Position numbers and translations under genes: made by a program. Shown in pieces: positions 16,141 through 23,789 of a stretch of 57,913 nucleotides of DNA (positions within the stretch are counted from its first letter, which is position 1; the number at the start of each line of letters is the position of its first letter). The notes beneath the pieces are model-generated. The model searched no databases, was not told the DNA's origin, and was given only the letters and a program-made list of their open reading frames with translations. This DNA is from DUZB01 sp964407525 (lineage in GTDB: Bacteria > Desulfobacterota > DSM-4660 > Desulfatiglandales > Desulfatiglandaceae): positions 1 through 57,913 of the forward strand of contig CAYOWC010000005.1 in NCBI GenBank assembly GCA_964407525.1, in the 5' to 3' direction.

Positions 16141-17766
16141 TCATGCGAGTCTGATCAGGGACGGTTCGTAATCTTCAGGAGCTTCGTAGCCTAAAAGATT
16201 GCAGATTGTAGCCGCTACGTTACTCAGACCACGGGTTTCAACATGGTTCAAAACAAAATTATTTGTTCCGGAGCAATCGTTGATGATGAACGGCACGGGG
16301 TTTTTCGTGTGGGCGACCATAGGAGCTCGGGTCCCTTTTTTTTCGGTCCACATGCAGTCGGCGTTGCCGTGATCCGCTGTAACCATTGCTATGCCACCGG
16401 CCTTCCTGACCGCTTTCATGACCCTGCCAAGACAGAGATCCACTGTTTCCACGGCAATACGAATGGCAGCGGGAATTCCCGTGTGTCCCACCATGTCGCC
16501 GTTGGCGTAGTTGAGACGGATGAATTTGTATCGTCCGCTTTTAATGGCATCGATTACCGCGTCAGTGATTTCCGCGGCTTTCATCCACGGTTTGAGGTCA
16601 AAGGTGATCCTGTCTGAAGGGATTTCCACATATTTTTCCAGTTTGTCATCAATGTATCCTGAATTGTTTCCGTTCCAGAAGTAGGTTACATGGCCGAATT
16701 TCTGGGTTTCTGAAATGGCAAAGGAGGGTATGCCCGCTGCACAGAGATATTGACCGAGGGTCCTGTCGATGGCAGGTGGTTCAACAAGATAGTTTTTCGG
16801 GATGTGGGCATCCCCGTCGTATTCCATTATTCCGGCAAAAAAGAGATCTGGAACGCGTTCACGGTTGAATTCTGTAAAATCAGGCTCATCAAATGCCCGG
16901 GATATTTCAATAGCGCGGTCCCCCCGAAAGTTGAAGAGAATGACCGCATCCCCGTCTTCCATGATGCCTACAGGTTTTCCCTGTTCCGCGATGACGAAAC
17001 TGGCCATATACTGGTCCGTCATTTCGGGGTCTTCCGCGTAATAGGTTTTTATCGCTTCCGTGGCCGAGGAGAACTCCCTCCCTTTACCCAGTACGTGGGC
17101 ATCCCATCCATTCTTGACTACGCTCCAGTCGGCGTTGTATCGGTCCATGGTTGTGACCATTCTTCCTCCGCCTGAAGCGATCCTGTAATCCCTGCCTTCA
17201 ACGGACAGTTTTTTTAACCTCTCTTCCAGAGGTTCAAAAAAGGTAAGGGCGCTTTTTTCCCCCACGTCACGTCCGTCAAGAAGCCCATGAACGCGAACTT
17301 TTTTTATTCCTTCCGCAACGGCACGATCCAGGAGTGCATAGAGATGATCAATATGGCTGTGGACGTTTCCATCGGAGATCATCCCCATAAGATGCAGGGT
17401 CCCGCCCTTCAGGGTGTACTCCTGTACCCGTTTCCATGCACTGCTTTGAAATATCGCTCCGGAGGCAAGGGCTTCCCTTACCAGTTTGGCGCCCTGGGAA
17501 AAAATTCTTCCGGCGCCAAGGGCGTTGTGCCCTACCTCGGAATTGCCCATATCGTCGTCCGAAGGCATACCGACGGCCTTACCGTGGGCTTTCAACTGCG
17601 TATTGAGAGGTCCTTTGGAAAGGCTGTCGAGGGTGGGGGTATATGCCAGGTATATGCCATTGCTATCGTCCTGGGGGCCGATTCCCATACCGTCCATGAT
17701 CACGGTCACTACCGGACCTGGGAATTCCGTATAACCGGATAATCGCTTAAGGACCAGGTTCTTCAT
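16141..17766 (-). CDS. gpmI: 2,3-bisphosphoglycerate-independent phosphoglycerate mutase
   Basis: This 541-aa enzyme converts 3-phosphoglycerate to 2-phosphoglycerate. Metal and catalytic motifs of the alkaline-phosphatase superfamily are visible: VIMDGMGIG, the catalytic serine in DDMGNSEVGH, HGLLDGRD, FNFRGDRAIEIS, GDMVGHTG and VTADHGNAD. It is slightly longer than the typical 510 aa because of a short N-terminal extension. It is the first gene of a two-gene operon with pgm. Confidence 0.95.
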   Translation of the reverse strand: MKNLVLKRLSGYTEFPGPVVTVIMDGMGIGPQDDSNGIYLAYTPTLDSLSKGPLNTQLKAHGKAVGMPSDDDMGNSEVGHNALGAGRIFSQGAKLVREALASGAIFQSSAWKRVQEYTLKGGTLHLMGMISDGNVHSHIDHLYALLDRAVAEGIKKVRVHGLLDGRDVGEKSALTFFEPLEERLKKLSVEGRDYRIASGGGRMVTTMDRYNADWSVVKNGWDAHVLGKGREFSSATEAIKTYYAEDPEMTDQYMASFVIAEQGKPVGIMEDGDAVILFNFRGDRAIEISRAFDEPDFTEFNRERVPDLFFAGIMEYDGDAHIPKNYLVEPPAIDRTLGQYLCAAGIPSFAISETQKFGHVTYFWNGNNSGYIDDKLEKYVEIPSDRITFDLKPWMKAAEITDAVIDAIKSGRYKFIRLNYANGDMVGHTGIPAAIRIAVETVDLCLGRVMKAVRKAGGIAMVTADHGNADCMWTEKKGTRAPMVAHTKNPVPFIINDCSGTNNFVLNHVETRGLSNVAATICNLLGYEAPEDYEPSLIRLA

Positions 17767-17822
17767 CCGTTTCTCCTTCTATAGATTCTTCTTTCCGGGA
17801 TTCGAGCTTCCATTCCCTTTAT

Positions 17823-17851
17823 TAAATATTGGTTTCAACGGTCAAGGTCAA
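17823..17851 (-). promoter_or_regulatory. Possible promoter of gpmI-pgm
   Basis: On the minus strand TTGACC (17846-17851) and TATTTA (17823-17828) are 17 bp apart and 57 bp from the gpmI start. The -10 match is weak. TTGACC is directly repeated at 17840-17845. Confidence 0.35.
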
Positions 17852-17857
17852 TGGTTT

Positions 17858-17912
17858 TTTCCCCCACGGCCTTAGAGGCAGAAAACCCATAATCACAATT
17901 ACTTTAGTATCC
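17858..17912. repeat. 55-bp contig-end duplicate, left of gap
   Basis: The 55 bases before the N-run are identical to the 55 bases after it (18013-18067). This is most easily explained as contig ends that overlap by one assembly k-mer. Confidence 0.9.
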
Positions 17913-18012
17913 NNNNNNNNNNNNNNNNNNNNNNNNNNNNNNNNNNNNNNNNNNNNNNNNNNNNNNNNNNNNNNNNNNNNNNNNNNNNNNNNNNNNNNNN
18001 NNNNNNNNNNNN
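17913..18012. other. Assembly gap, 100 N
   Basis: Exactly 100 undetermined bases, a standard placeholder length. The identical 55-bp flanks suggest there is no missing sequence. Confidence 0.98.
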
Positions 18013-18067
18013 TTTCCCCCACGGCCTTAGAGGCAGAAAACCCATAATCACAATTACTTTAGTATCC
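18013..18067. repeat. 55-bp contig-end duplicate, right of gap
   Basis: Identical to 17858-17912. It ends in AGTATCC, the left direct repeat of mobile element copy 2. Confidence 0.9.
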
Positions 18068-18240
18068 AAAAGATGCAATTAGCGGTTAGCCGTTGGCTAT
18101 TAGCCGCACAATATCAATTACTTACTGTGCAATAGATGAACATCAAAAAATAAGACTTCCAAAAGAAGTAAAAGCCATTTAACTGCTTGGTATCTTTAAG
18201 CTAACCGCTAATAGCTAAAAGCTAATTGCAGCTTTTAAGT
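18068..18240 (+). mobile_element. Heptad-armed palindromic element, copy 2
   Basis: This 173-bp copy runs from AAAAGATGCAATTAGC to GCTAATTGCAGCTTTTAAGT. The left arm (18079-18106) has four TTAGC-type heptads and the right arm (18200-18227) four GCTAA-type heptads. Perfect 7-bp direct repeats AGTATCC lie at 18061-18067 and 18241-18247. The core between the arms is alignable with copies 1 and 3 (shared TTAC-GTG-AATAG and CATCAAAAA words). Confidence 0.85.
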
Positions 18241-18360
18241 AGTATCCTTGACATTTTGTCTCCTTTTGGCAAGAATGAATAACCATCGCGTTTTAGACAG
18301 GGTCCCAGGTAAATGGCGGGTTTGAAATCAAACCATTTAGATTACAGCTGGAGAAAAAAG

Positions 18361-18864
18361 ATGAGCAGGGTATGGATGACAGTGGGATTTCTGGGGCTTC
18401 TCCTGGTTGCGTGCGCTACGAGTGGAGGTGTGGACAATCCCGAGGTTTTGAAAACTTCTCAAGACGGCCGCTTTATTGCCTATAATAACGCAACGGTAAA
18501 AGATACCTCAACCGGTCTTTTGTGGGCATCCGGAGATAATGATACCCCTGTAACCTGGGAAGAGGCGATGACGTTTTGCCGCGATTATCGGGGCGGCGGT
18601 CATGACGACTGGCGTATGCCGACGCAGGAAGAGCTGACGGCATTGTACCATCCCAAAATTACGAACACGCGAACGCCCACCGGAGGTTGCAAGGGTGGTT
18701 ACCACATCACCGACCTGATCCATATTACCTGCTGTTGTATCTGGTATTGGAATGGTGTCGATGAAGTTGGTGGGTTTTTTCATTTTGATACGGGGCCCGG
18801 CGGCTGGCGGGACCAGTCCCTGTCCCTGCATCCCAGGGCATTGCCTGTGCGGGATCCGAATTGA
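18361..18864 (+). CDS. DUF1566-type lipoprotein
   Basis: The 167-aa protein begins with a lipoprotein signal (MSRVWMTVGFLGLLLVAC, lipobox LVAC). The DUF1566 (Lcl C-terminal-like) domain follows, with the usual TVKDTSTGLLWA, TWEEAMTFCRDY and HDDWRMPTQEEL. It ends with RALPVRDPN, the family's typical tail. The role of DUF1566 proteins is poorly known; many are surface proteins. ATG at 18361 is chosen because GGAG lies just upstream and it starts the signal peptide; an upstream in-frame ATG (18313) would bury the signal. It lies 16 bp before mlaE, but its functional link to that operon is unproven. Confidence 0.8.
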   Translation: MSRVWMTVGFLGLLLVACATSGGVDNPEVLKTSQDGRFIAYNNATVKDTSTGLLWASGDNDTPVTWEEAMTFCRDYRGGGHDDWRMPTQEELTALYHPKITNTRTPTGGCKGGYHITDLIHITCCCIWYWNGVDEVGGFFHFDTGPGGWRDQSLSLHPRALPVRDPN

Positions 18865-18879
18865 TGAGACGTCGCTCTT

Positions 18880-20034
18880 ATGGGGAACAAAAAAAATAAA
18901 GCACCGGCGCCATGTACCTTCGAATGCAGTCGACCTTCCGACGGCACTCTGCTTTTGACGTTCGCCGGGATGTGGACAACCGGAAATAAAAGGCCTCCAT
19001 TTTCAGATATAGCTACGGCGATATCTTCCGACTCCGGCATTGGCCGAGTTGTCTTTGAAACCAGTGGTCTCACCGATTGGGACAGTATCTTCCTGGCATT
19101 CATGAACAAAATAATTACCCTTGGGACAAAATCCGGCCTTGAAATAGACCGGGAAGGACTGCCTAAAGGAGTAAAAAGACTCCTGAACCTCATGGAAGCC
19201 GTTCCTGAAAAAAAGGGGGTTCGGAAAGAAAAAAGGAAGGAATTTTTTCTTTCAAAGATTGGTGCGGAAGCCCTGGATTTTTTCCGATCCTCGGGAGAAA
19301 TTCTGGTCTTTATCGGGGAAGTATTCGTTTCTTTCTTGAGGTTTCTAAGGGGAAAGGCGCGGTTTCGCGGTTCCGATTTAGCCATGATCATGCAGGAGTG
19401 TGGTATCCAGGCCCTTCCCATTGTTTCTTTGATCTGCCTGTTGGTTGGCCTTATTTTAGGTTTCGTGGCTGCTGTACAATTGGTCATGTTCGGCGCCCAG
19501 ATTTACGTGGCGAGTCTTGTGGGGATTTCTATGGTTCGTGTCATGGGCGCCATCATGGCCGGGATCATCATGGCCGGCCGGACAGGCGCTGCCTTTGCCG
19601 CCCAACTGGGTACCATGCAGGTGAATGAAGAAATCGATGCCTTCAAGACCATGGGCATATCCCCCATGGATTTTTTAGTGCTGCCTCGCATACTGGGGCT
19701 TTCTTTAATGATGCCTCTGCTGGTATTATATGCGGACCTGATGGGGATTTTGGGAGGGATGATTGTGGGGGTGGGTATGCTGGATCTGAATGTGATGGAA
19801 TACTACCTGCAGACCAAGGCTTCTCTCAGCCTTTTCGATCTTTTTATTGGAGTTTTTCAAGGGATGGTGTTTGGAGTCCTGGTTGCCGTAGCCGGATGCC
19901 TCAGGGGAATGCAGTGTGGTCGAAGCGCCTCCGCTGTGGGGGATGCGGCCACATCGGCGGTGGTTACCGGGATCGTCAGCATCATCGTTGCGACCGCCAT
20001 CATCACGGTAATTTGTAACGCATTGGGAATATAG
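18880..20034 (+). CDS. mlaE: MlaE-type permease with N-terminal STAS (MlaB-like) domain
   Basis: The 384-aa protein joins an N-terminal STAS-like domain (about 10-110) to an MlaE permease (about 130-384). The permease shows the family features QECGIQALPIVSLICLLVG, the EIDAFKTMGISP coupling motif and five hydrophobic helices. MlaE forms the membrane part of an ABC transporter that moves phospholipids between inner and outer membrane. In E. coli the STAS protein MlaB is separate, so here the two are fused. The operon continues with MlaD, a lipoprotein and MlaF; MlaC is not present. Confidence 0.9.
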   Translation: MGNKKNKAPAPCTFECSRPSDGTLLLTFAGMWTTGNKRPPFSDIATAISSDSGIGRVVFETSGLTDWDSIFLAFMNKIITLGTKSGLEIDREGLPKGVKRLLNLMEAVPEKKGVRKEKRKEFFLSKIGAEALDFFRSSGEILVFIGEVFVSFLRFLRGKARFRGSDLAMIMQECGIQALPIVSLICLLVGLILGFVAAVQLVMFGAQIYVASLVGISMVRVMGAIMAGIIMAGRTGAAFAAQLGTMQVNEEIDAFKTMGISPMDFLVLPRILGLSLMMPLLVLYADLMGILGGMIVGVGMLDLNVMEYYLQTKASLSLFDLFIGVFQGMVFGVLVAVAGCLRGMQCGRSASAVGDAATSAVVTGIVSIIVATAIITVICNALGI

Positions 20035-20057
20035 CAAGCATCGGAGACAGGGTGACT

Positions 20058-21116
20058 ATGGACAGACAGGCAAGTAAAATGCTTATCGGCAGCTTCGTGG
20101 TGGGGGCGGTAGTCCTGGCTGTAGCGGGTGTTCTCATGTTCGGCGGCGGCCGATTCATGAAAAAAACGCAAACGTTTGTTCTTTTTTTCCAGGGTTCCGT
20201 CAAAGGTCTGAACGAGGGTGCCTCCGTCCTTTTTCGTGGAGTGAAAATCGGTTCCGTGAAAAGTATTTCACTGGAAGCGGATACCAAGGATATGATCATT
20301 TATATCCCGGTTATCATAAATATTGAGATAGACCGGATCCACGTAATCCGTGGGAGTGGTCAAATCGATCCCAAACGGAATCTTGCGGTGCTCTTTGAAA
20401 AAGGGCTGCGGGCCCAGTTGATCATGAGCAGTCTGCTCACCGGTCAATTGCTCATAGAGTTGGAGTTTCATCCGGACGCTCCCTTGAAATTTGTAGGCCT
20501 GGAAAAGAGGTATCCGGAGATCCCTACCCTTCCTTCCACGTTTGAAATGATTTTCGATAAGTTTAAGGATCTCGATTTAGGCAGTATTGTTGGAAAATTC
20601 CTGTCCGCGGTGGACGCGTTGGAAAAAGTCATGGCTTCCCCTGATATACCGGAAATTCTGAATGCCCTGAAAACGACGGTAGCGGATGCGGACAAGCTTG
20701 TCAGAAAGTTGGACAGTCGGGTGGACCCCATGTTCAACGGGATTGATGACGCTGTCAAAGAATACGGCGACCTTGCCCGCCATGTGGATCAAAAGGTTGA
20801 GCCGCTGGCAACCAATATGAATGCCACGCTAAAAGGTGCGCAAAAGCTGGTCATGAAAGCGGATGGTACTTTAGAAAACCTGGGTGTTACTCTCGCGGAA
20901 AGCCTGAAAGGGGCAAAGTTGGCCATGAAGCAGGGAGAGGAAGCACTTATCGCCATAAAGGGGACAGTTGCAAAAGATTCTCCTGTTATGTATCAGTTAG
21001 ACAATACCCTCAAAGAAATTTCCGGCATGGCCCGTGCGTTCAGGTCCCTGGCCAATTTCCTGGAACGTCATCCGGAGACCCTGCTCCGTGGAAAAGGAAG
21101 CCCACAAAGGAGATAA
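20058..21116 (+). CDS. mlaD: MCE-domain protein MlaD
   Basis: This 352-aa protein has one N-terminal membrane anchor (about 8-30), an MCE domain (about 38-115, with VLFRGVKIGSVKSI) and a long helical C-terminal part (about 150-340). The helical part is longer than in E. coli MlaD (183 aa) and may form a periplasmic tube like other long MCE proteins; that is inference. A GTG two codons upstream (20052) is an alternative start. It is tightly spaced between mlaE and the lipoprotein gene. Confidence 0.88.
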   Translation: MDRQASKMLIGSFVVGAVVLAVAGVLMFGGGRFMKKTQTFVLFFQGSVKGLNEGASVLFRGVKIGSVKSISLEADTKDMIIYIPVIINIEIDRIHVIRGSGQIDPKRNLAVLFEKGLRAQLIMSSLLTGQLLIELEFHPDAPLKFVGLEKRYPEIPTLPSTFEMIFDKFKDLDLGSIVGKFLSAVDALEKVMASPDIPEILNALKTTVADADKLVRKLDSRVDPMFNGIDDAVKEYGDLARHVDQKVEPLATNMNATLKGAQKLVMKADGTLENLGVTLAESLKGAKLAMKQGEEALIAIKGTVAKDSPVMYQLDNTLKEISGMARAFRSLANFLERHPETLLRGKGSPQRR

Positions 21117-21121
21117 AGTCC

Positions 21122-21736
21122 ATGTACGCAAGAACTGTAAAATACCTGGCGACCGCACTTGCTTTTCTGTTTCTGGCGCTGACAGGGTGTGGAACCAGTA
21201 CCCCGTCGAAATTCTACATGTTGAATGCCGTTACGAACCCTGTTAAAAAATCCTCTCAGACTGAACCTGAGAGACAGGTTTATATCGGTGTGGGGCCGGT
21301 AGAATTTCCGGCCTACCTGGATCGGCAGCAGATTGTTACCAGGGTTGATGAAAACCAGGTGAATCTGGCCATGTTTCATGAATGGGCGGAACCTCTCAAA
21401 GACAATTTTATTCGTGTCTTTGTGGAAAATCTCTCCGCTCTGGACACCAGGGGGTTGTTTGTGGTCTATCCCATGAGAGGTCCTGCCTCTGTTGATATTC
21501 AATTGGAAATGGAGGTTGTTCGATTGGATGGCAAGCTTGGAGGAGATGTTTTGCTTGTAGCCCGATGGGCTTTTTTTAAAAAGAACAGCAGTGAAATGCC
21601 CTTTACAGGAAAGGCAGAGATCAGGGAGCCGACGGGATCTCCGGATTATAGATCATTGGTTGCCGCCCAAAGCAAGGCTGTGGAAACTTTGAGTCGGGAA
21701 ATTGCTGCGCATATAAGCCGGTTTTTAAAAAACTAA
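21122..21736 (+). CDS. ABC-transport auxiliary lipoprotein (PqiC-like)
   Basis: The 204-aa protein has a lipoprotein signal with lipobox LTGC and the ABC_trans_aux/DUF330 pattern: KFYMLNAV after the lipobox, then IGVGPVEFPAYLDRQQIV and a C-terminal helix (SRLVAAQSKAVETLSREIA-like). PqiC-type lipoproteins sit in the outer membrane and work with MCE proteins. It lies 5 bp after mlaD and 7 bp before mlaF, so it probably takes the outer-membrane role in this MCE system. Confidence 0.85.
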   Translation: MYARTVKYLATALAFLFLALTGCGTSTPSKFYMLNAVTNPVKKSSQTEPERQVYIGVGPVEFPAYLDRQQIVTRVDENQVNLAMFHEWAEPLKDNFIRVFVENLSALDTRGLFVVYPMRGPASVDIQLEMEVVRLDGKLGGDVLLVARWAFFKKNSSEMPFTGKAEIREPTGSPDYRSLVAAQSKAVETLSREIAAHISRFLKN

Positions 21737-21743
21737 GGCAGGT

Positions 21744-22511
21744 ATGAACGATAAAGACGCTCCCATCATAGCGAAAAATCTTGAAATTGCCTATGGCGAC
21801 TTTGTGATTCAGGGCGATTTGAACTTTTCCGTTGGAAGCGGTGAGATCTTCGTTATCATGGGGGGAAGCGGCTGTGGCAAAACCACGGTTATGCGCTGTC
21901 TCACTGGTTTAAAAGAACCGTCAAAGGGGCAGGTATTCCTGGAGGGCGTCAGTTTCTGGGAGGCGGGGCAGAAGGAAAGGGATATGTTGTCCCGGGACTT
22001 GGGGATCGTATACCAGAGCGGCGCCTTGTGGAGTTCCATGACGCTTGCTGAAAACATCAGCCTTCCTCTTGGTGAGTACACCGACCTGAACCCAAAAGAG
22101 ATCAGGGAGATAGCCTCCCTGAAGCTTGCGCTTGTGGGTCTTGCAGGATTCGAGGATTATTTTCCTTCGGAAATCAGCGGAGGAATGAGGAAACGTGCAG
22201 GGGTGGCTCGGGCGCTGGCGCTGGATCCGGGCCTGTTGTTTTTTGACGAGCCGTCAGCAGGCCTCGATCCCATTACGTCTGCCCTGCTGGACGATCTGAT
22301 TATCGAGTTGCGAGACAGCCTGGGCACAACTATGGTCCTGGTTACCCACGAGCTGCCCAGCATCTTTTCGGTTGCGGACAATTCAGTGTTCCTGGATGCA
22401 AAGACCCACACTATGATTGCCGGCGGGAACCCTAAAAAACTTGCAAAAGAATCAAACAACCCATTGGTACGGGCATTTCTGAGCCGCAGTGGAAAAGGTT
22501 TGGAGACCTGA
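21744..22511 (+). CDS. mlaF: MlaF-type ABC transporter ATPase
   Basis: The 255-aa ATPase has Walker A GGSGCGKT (40-47), signature SGGMRKRAGVARALAL, Walker B LLFFDEPSAGLDP and the switch histidine in LVTHEL. SGGM(R/K)KRA is typical of the MlaF/Ttg2A family. It powers the MlaE-MlaD complex. It is the last gene of the transporter operon; 124 bp separate it from the RND operon. Confidence 0.92.
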   Translation: MNDKDAPIIAKNLEIAYGDFVIQGDLNFSVGSGEIFVIMGGSGCGKTTVMRCLTGLKEPSKGQVFLEGVSFWEAGQKERDMLSRDLGIVYQSGALWSSMTLAENISLPLGEYTDLNPKEIREIASLKLALVGLAGFEDYFPSEISGGMRKRAGVARALALDPGLLFFDEPSAGLDPITSALLDDLIIELRDSLGTTMVLVTHELPSIFSVADNSVFLDAKTHTMIAGGNPKKLAKESNNPLVRAFLSRSGKGLET

Positions 22512-22538
22512 TTGGGTTTTTGTTTCTCTTAATTTGAA

Positions 22539-22554
22539 TTGACGACCAGTCTAA
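22539..22554. promoter_or_regulatory. Imperfect palindrome upstream of the RND operon
   Basis: TTGACGACCAGTCTAA is an imperfect inverted repeat (TTGAC against GTCTAA) about 80 bp before the adaptor gene. TTGACG could also be a -35 box. TetR-type repressors often bind such sites near RND genes, but no regulator gene is nearby. Confidence 0.25.
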
Positions 22555-22634
22555 AATCGCGTACGTTCTCAAATTATCGGTTTTTCTTGTAAAGAAATCC
22601 CATAACTTTTTGCTTTATTCGGGAAGATGATCTC

Positions 22635-23789
22635 ATGAAGAATATCACCCTATGTTGGCTGTGTCTTTTGTTGCTGTTGTTTGCCGGTTGCATCCAAGAA
22701 GAAGAGACGCAACAGGAACTGCCGCCCCAGAAAGTGACCGTTTATCAGACGGTAGCCAGTGATGTGCCTATTTTTCAGGAATTTGTGGGGCAGGTATACG
22801 GTTTCAAGGATATTGCCATTGCCGCCAGGGTAGAAGGCTTCCTGGAGGGCATTCACTTCGAGGAAGGGACCCAGGTCACGAAGGGGTCTTTGCTCTATAC
22901 GCTGGAAAGCCAGCAATTTGAAGCGGATGTTGCGGCCAAGATGAGCGGTGTTGCGGCTGCAAAAACGTTCACGACGGAAGCGAAAACCTATTTGGACCGA
23001 ATAAAACCCCTGGCAGCGGAAAAAGCGGTCAGCCAGAGCGACCTGGATTCCGCCCAGGCTCAGTATGATGTGGGACTCTCCCAGATAAAAGCGGCGGAAG
23101 CCAATCTTCGGGCCGCAAAGATTCAATTGGGCTACACGAAAATTTACTCCCCCATATCGGGGATTATAGGAAGAACAAAGGCAAAAGTGGGAGATTTTGT
23201 GGGACGGAGCCCCAACCCCATTATTTTGAATACGGTCTCACGCATTGACACGGTCTTGGTTCAGTTTTTTATCACGGAAACGCAGTATCTCATACTAATG
23301 CGACGCTACGGAAAGAGAATCGACGAACCCGACGATAAAATAGAGAAGGCCAATCTTGAACTGATCCTTTCGGACGGTTCCGTTTACAAGCACAAGGGCA
23401 GTGGGGATTTTGTGAATCGGGAGGTCGATCCCACTACCGGCGCCATGCTGGTTCAGGCATCGTTTCCCAACCCTGATGAACTGCTGCGCCCCGGCCAGTT
23501 TGCCAGGCTGGTGGGGGAGGTTGAGGTGGTAAAAGATGGCATCCTGATTCCCCAGCGATGCGTGATAGAAATGCAGGGGACTTTCAGCGTCTATGTGGTG
23601 GGGCAGGAAAACAAGATTCAGGCAAAAGAGATCAAGGCAGGCCCGAAGATCGGGGAATTCTGGTTGATTAAGGAAGGTCTGAAACCAGGAGAGAAGGTGG
23701 TATACGAAGGACTGCAGAAGGTGCAGGACGGGATGGTTGTAGAACCCGCCGTGAAAGGAATTCCATTGCCGGAGATGAAGAAGAGCTGA
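22635..23789 (+). CDS. RND efflux periplasmic adaptor lipoprotein (AcrA/MexA type)
   Basis: The 384-aa protein has a lipoprotein signal (lipobox FAGC), a barrel-sandwich hybrid with EGFLEGIHFEEGTQVTKG, a coiled-coil hairpin (about 95-160) and the second lipoyl half LGYTKIYSPISGIIGRTKA. It has the C-terminal beta-barrel and membrane-proximal domains. It should link the inner-membrane pump to the outer-membrane channel. Its stop overlaps the start of the RND pump. Confidence 0.93.
   Translation: MKNITLCWLCLLLLLFAGCIQEEETQQELPPQKVTVYQTVASDVPIFQEFVGQVYGFKDIAIAARVEGFLEGIHFEEGTQVTKGSLLYTLESQQFEADVAAKMSGVAAAKTFTTEAKTYLDRIKPLAAEKAVSQSDLDSAQAQYDVGLSQIKAAEANLRAAKIQLGYTKIYSPISGIIGRTKAKVGDFVGRSPNPIILNTVSRIDTVLVQFFITETQYLILMRRYGKRIDEPDDKIEKANLELILSDGSVYKHKGSGDFVNREVDPTTGAMLVQASFPNPDELLRPGQFARLVGEVEVVKDGILIPQRCVIEMQGTFSVYVVGQENKIQAKEIKAGPKIGEFWLIKEGLKPGEKVVYEGLQKVQDGMVVEPAVKGIPLPEMKKS

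Noticed and set aside
17822..18047. Open frames running through the N-run
   Set aside because: They exist only because the undetermined bases contain no stop codons.
17858..18067. A biological 55-bp direct repeat flanking a missing region
   Set aside because: Exact identity over a common k-mer length at both gap edges is better explained by overlapping contig ends.
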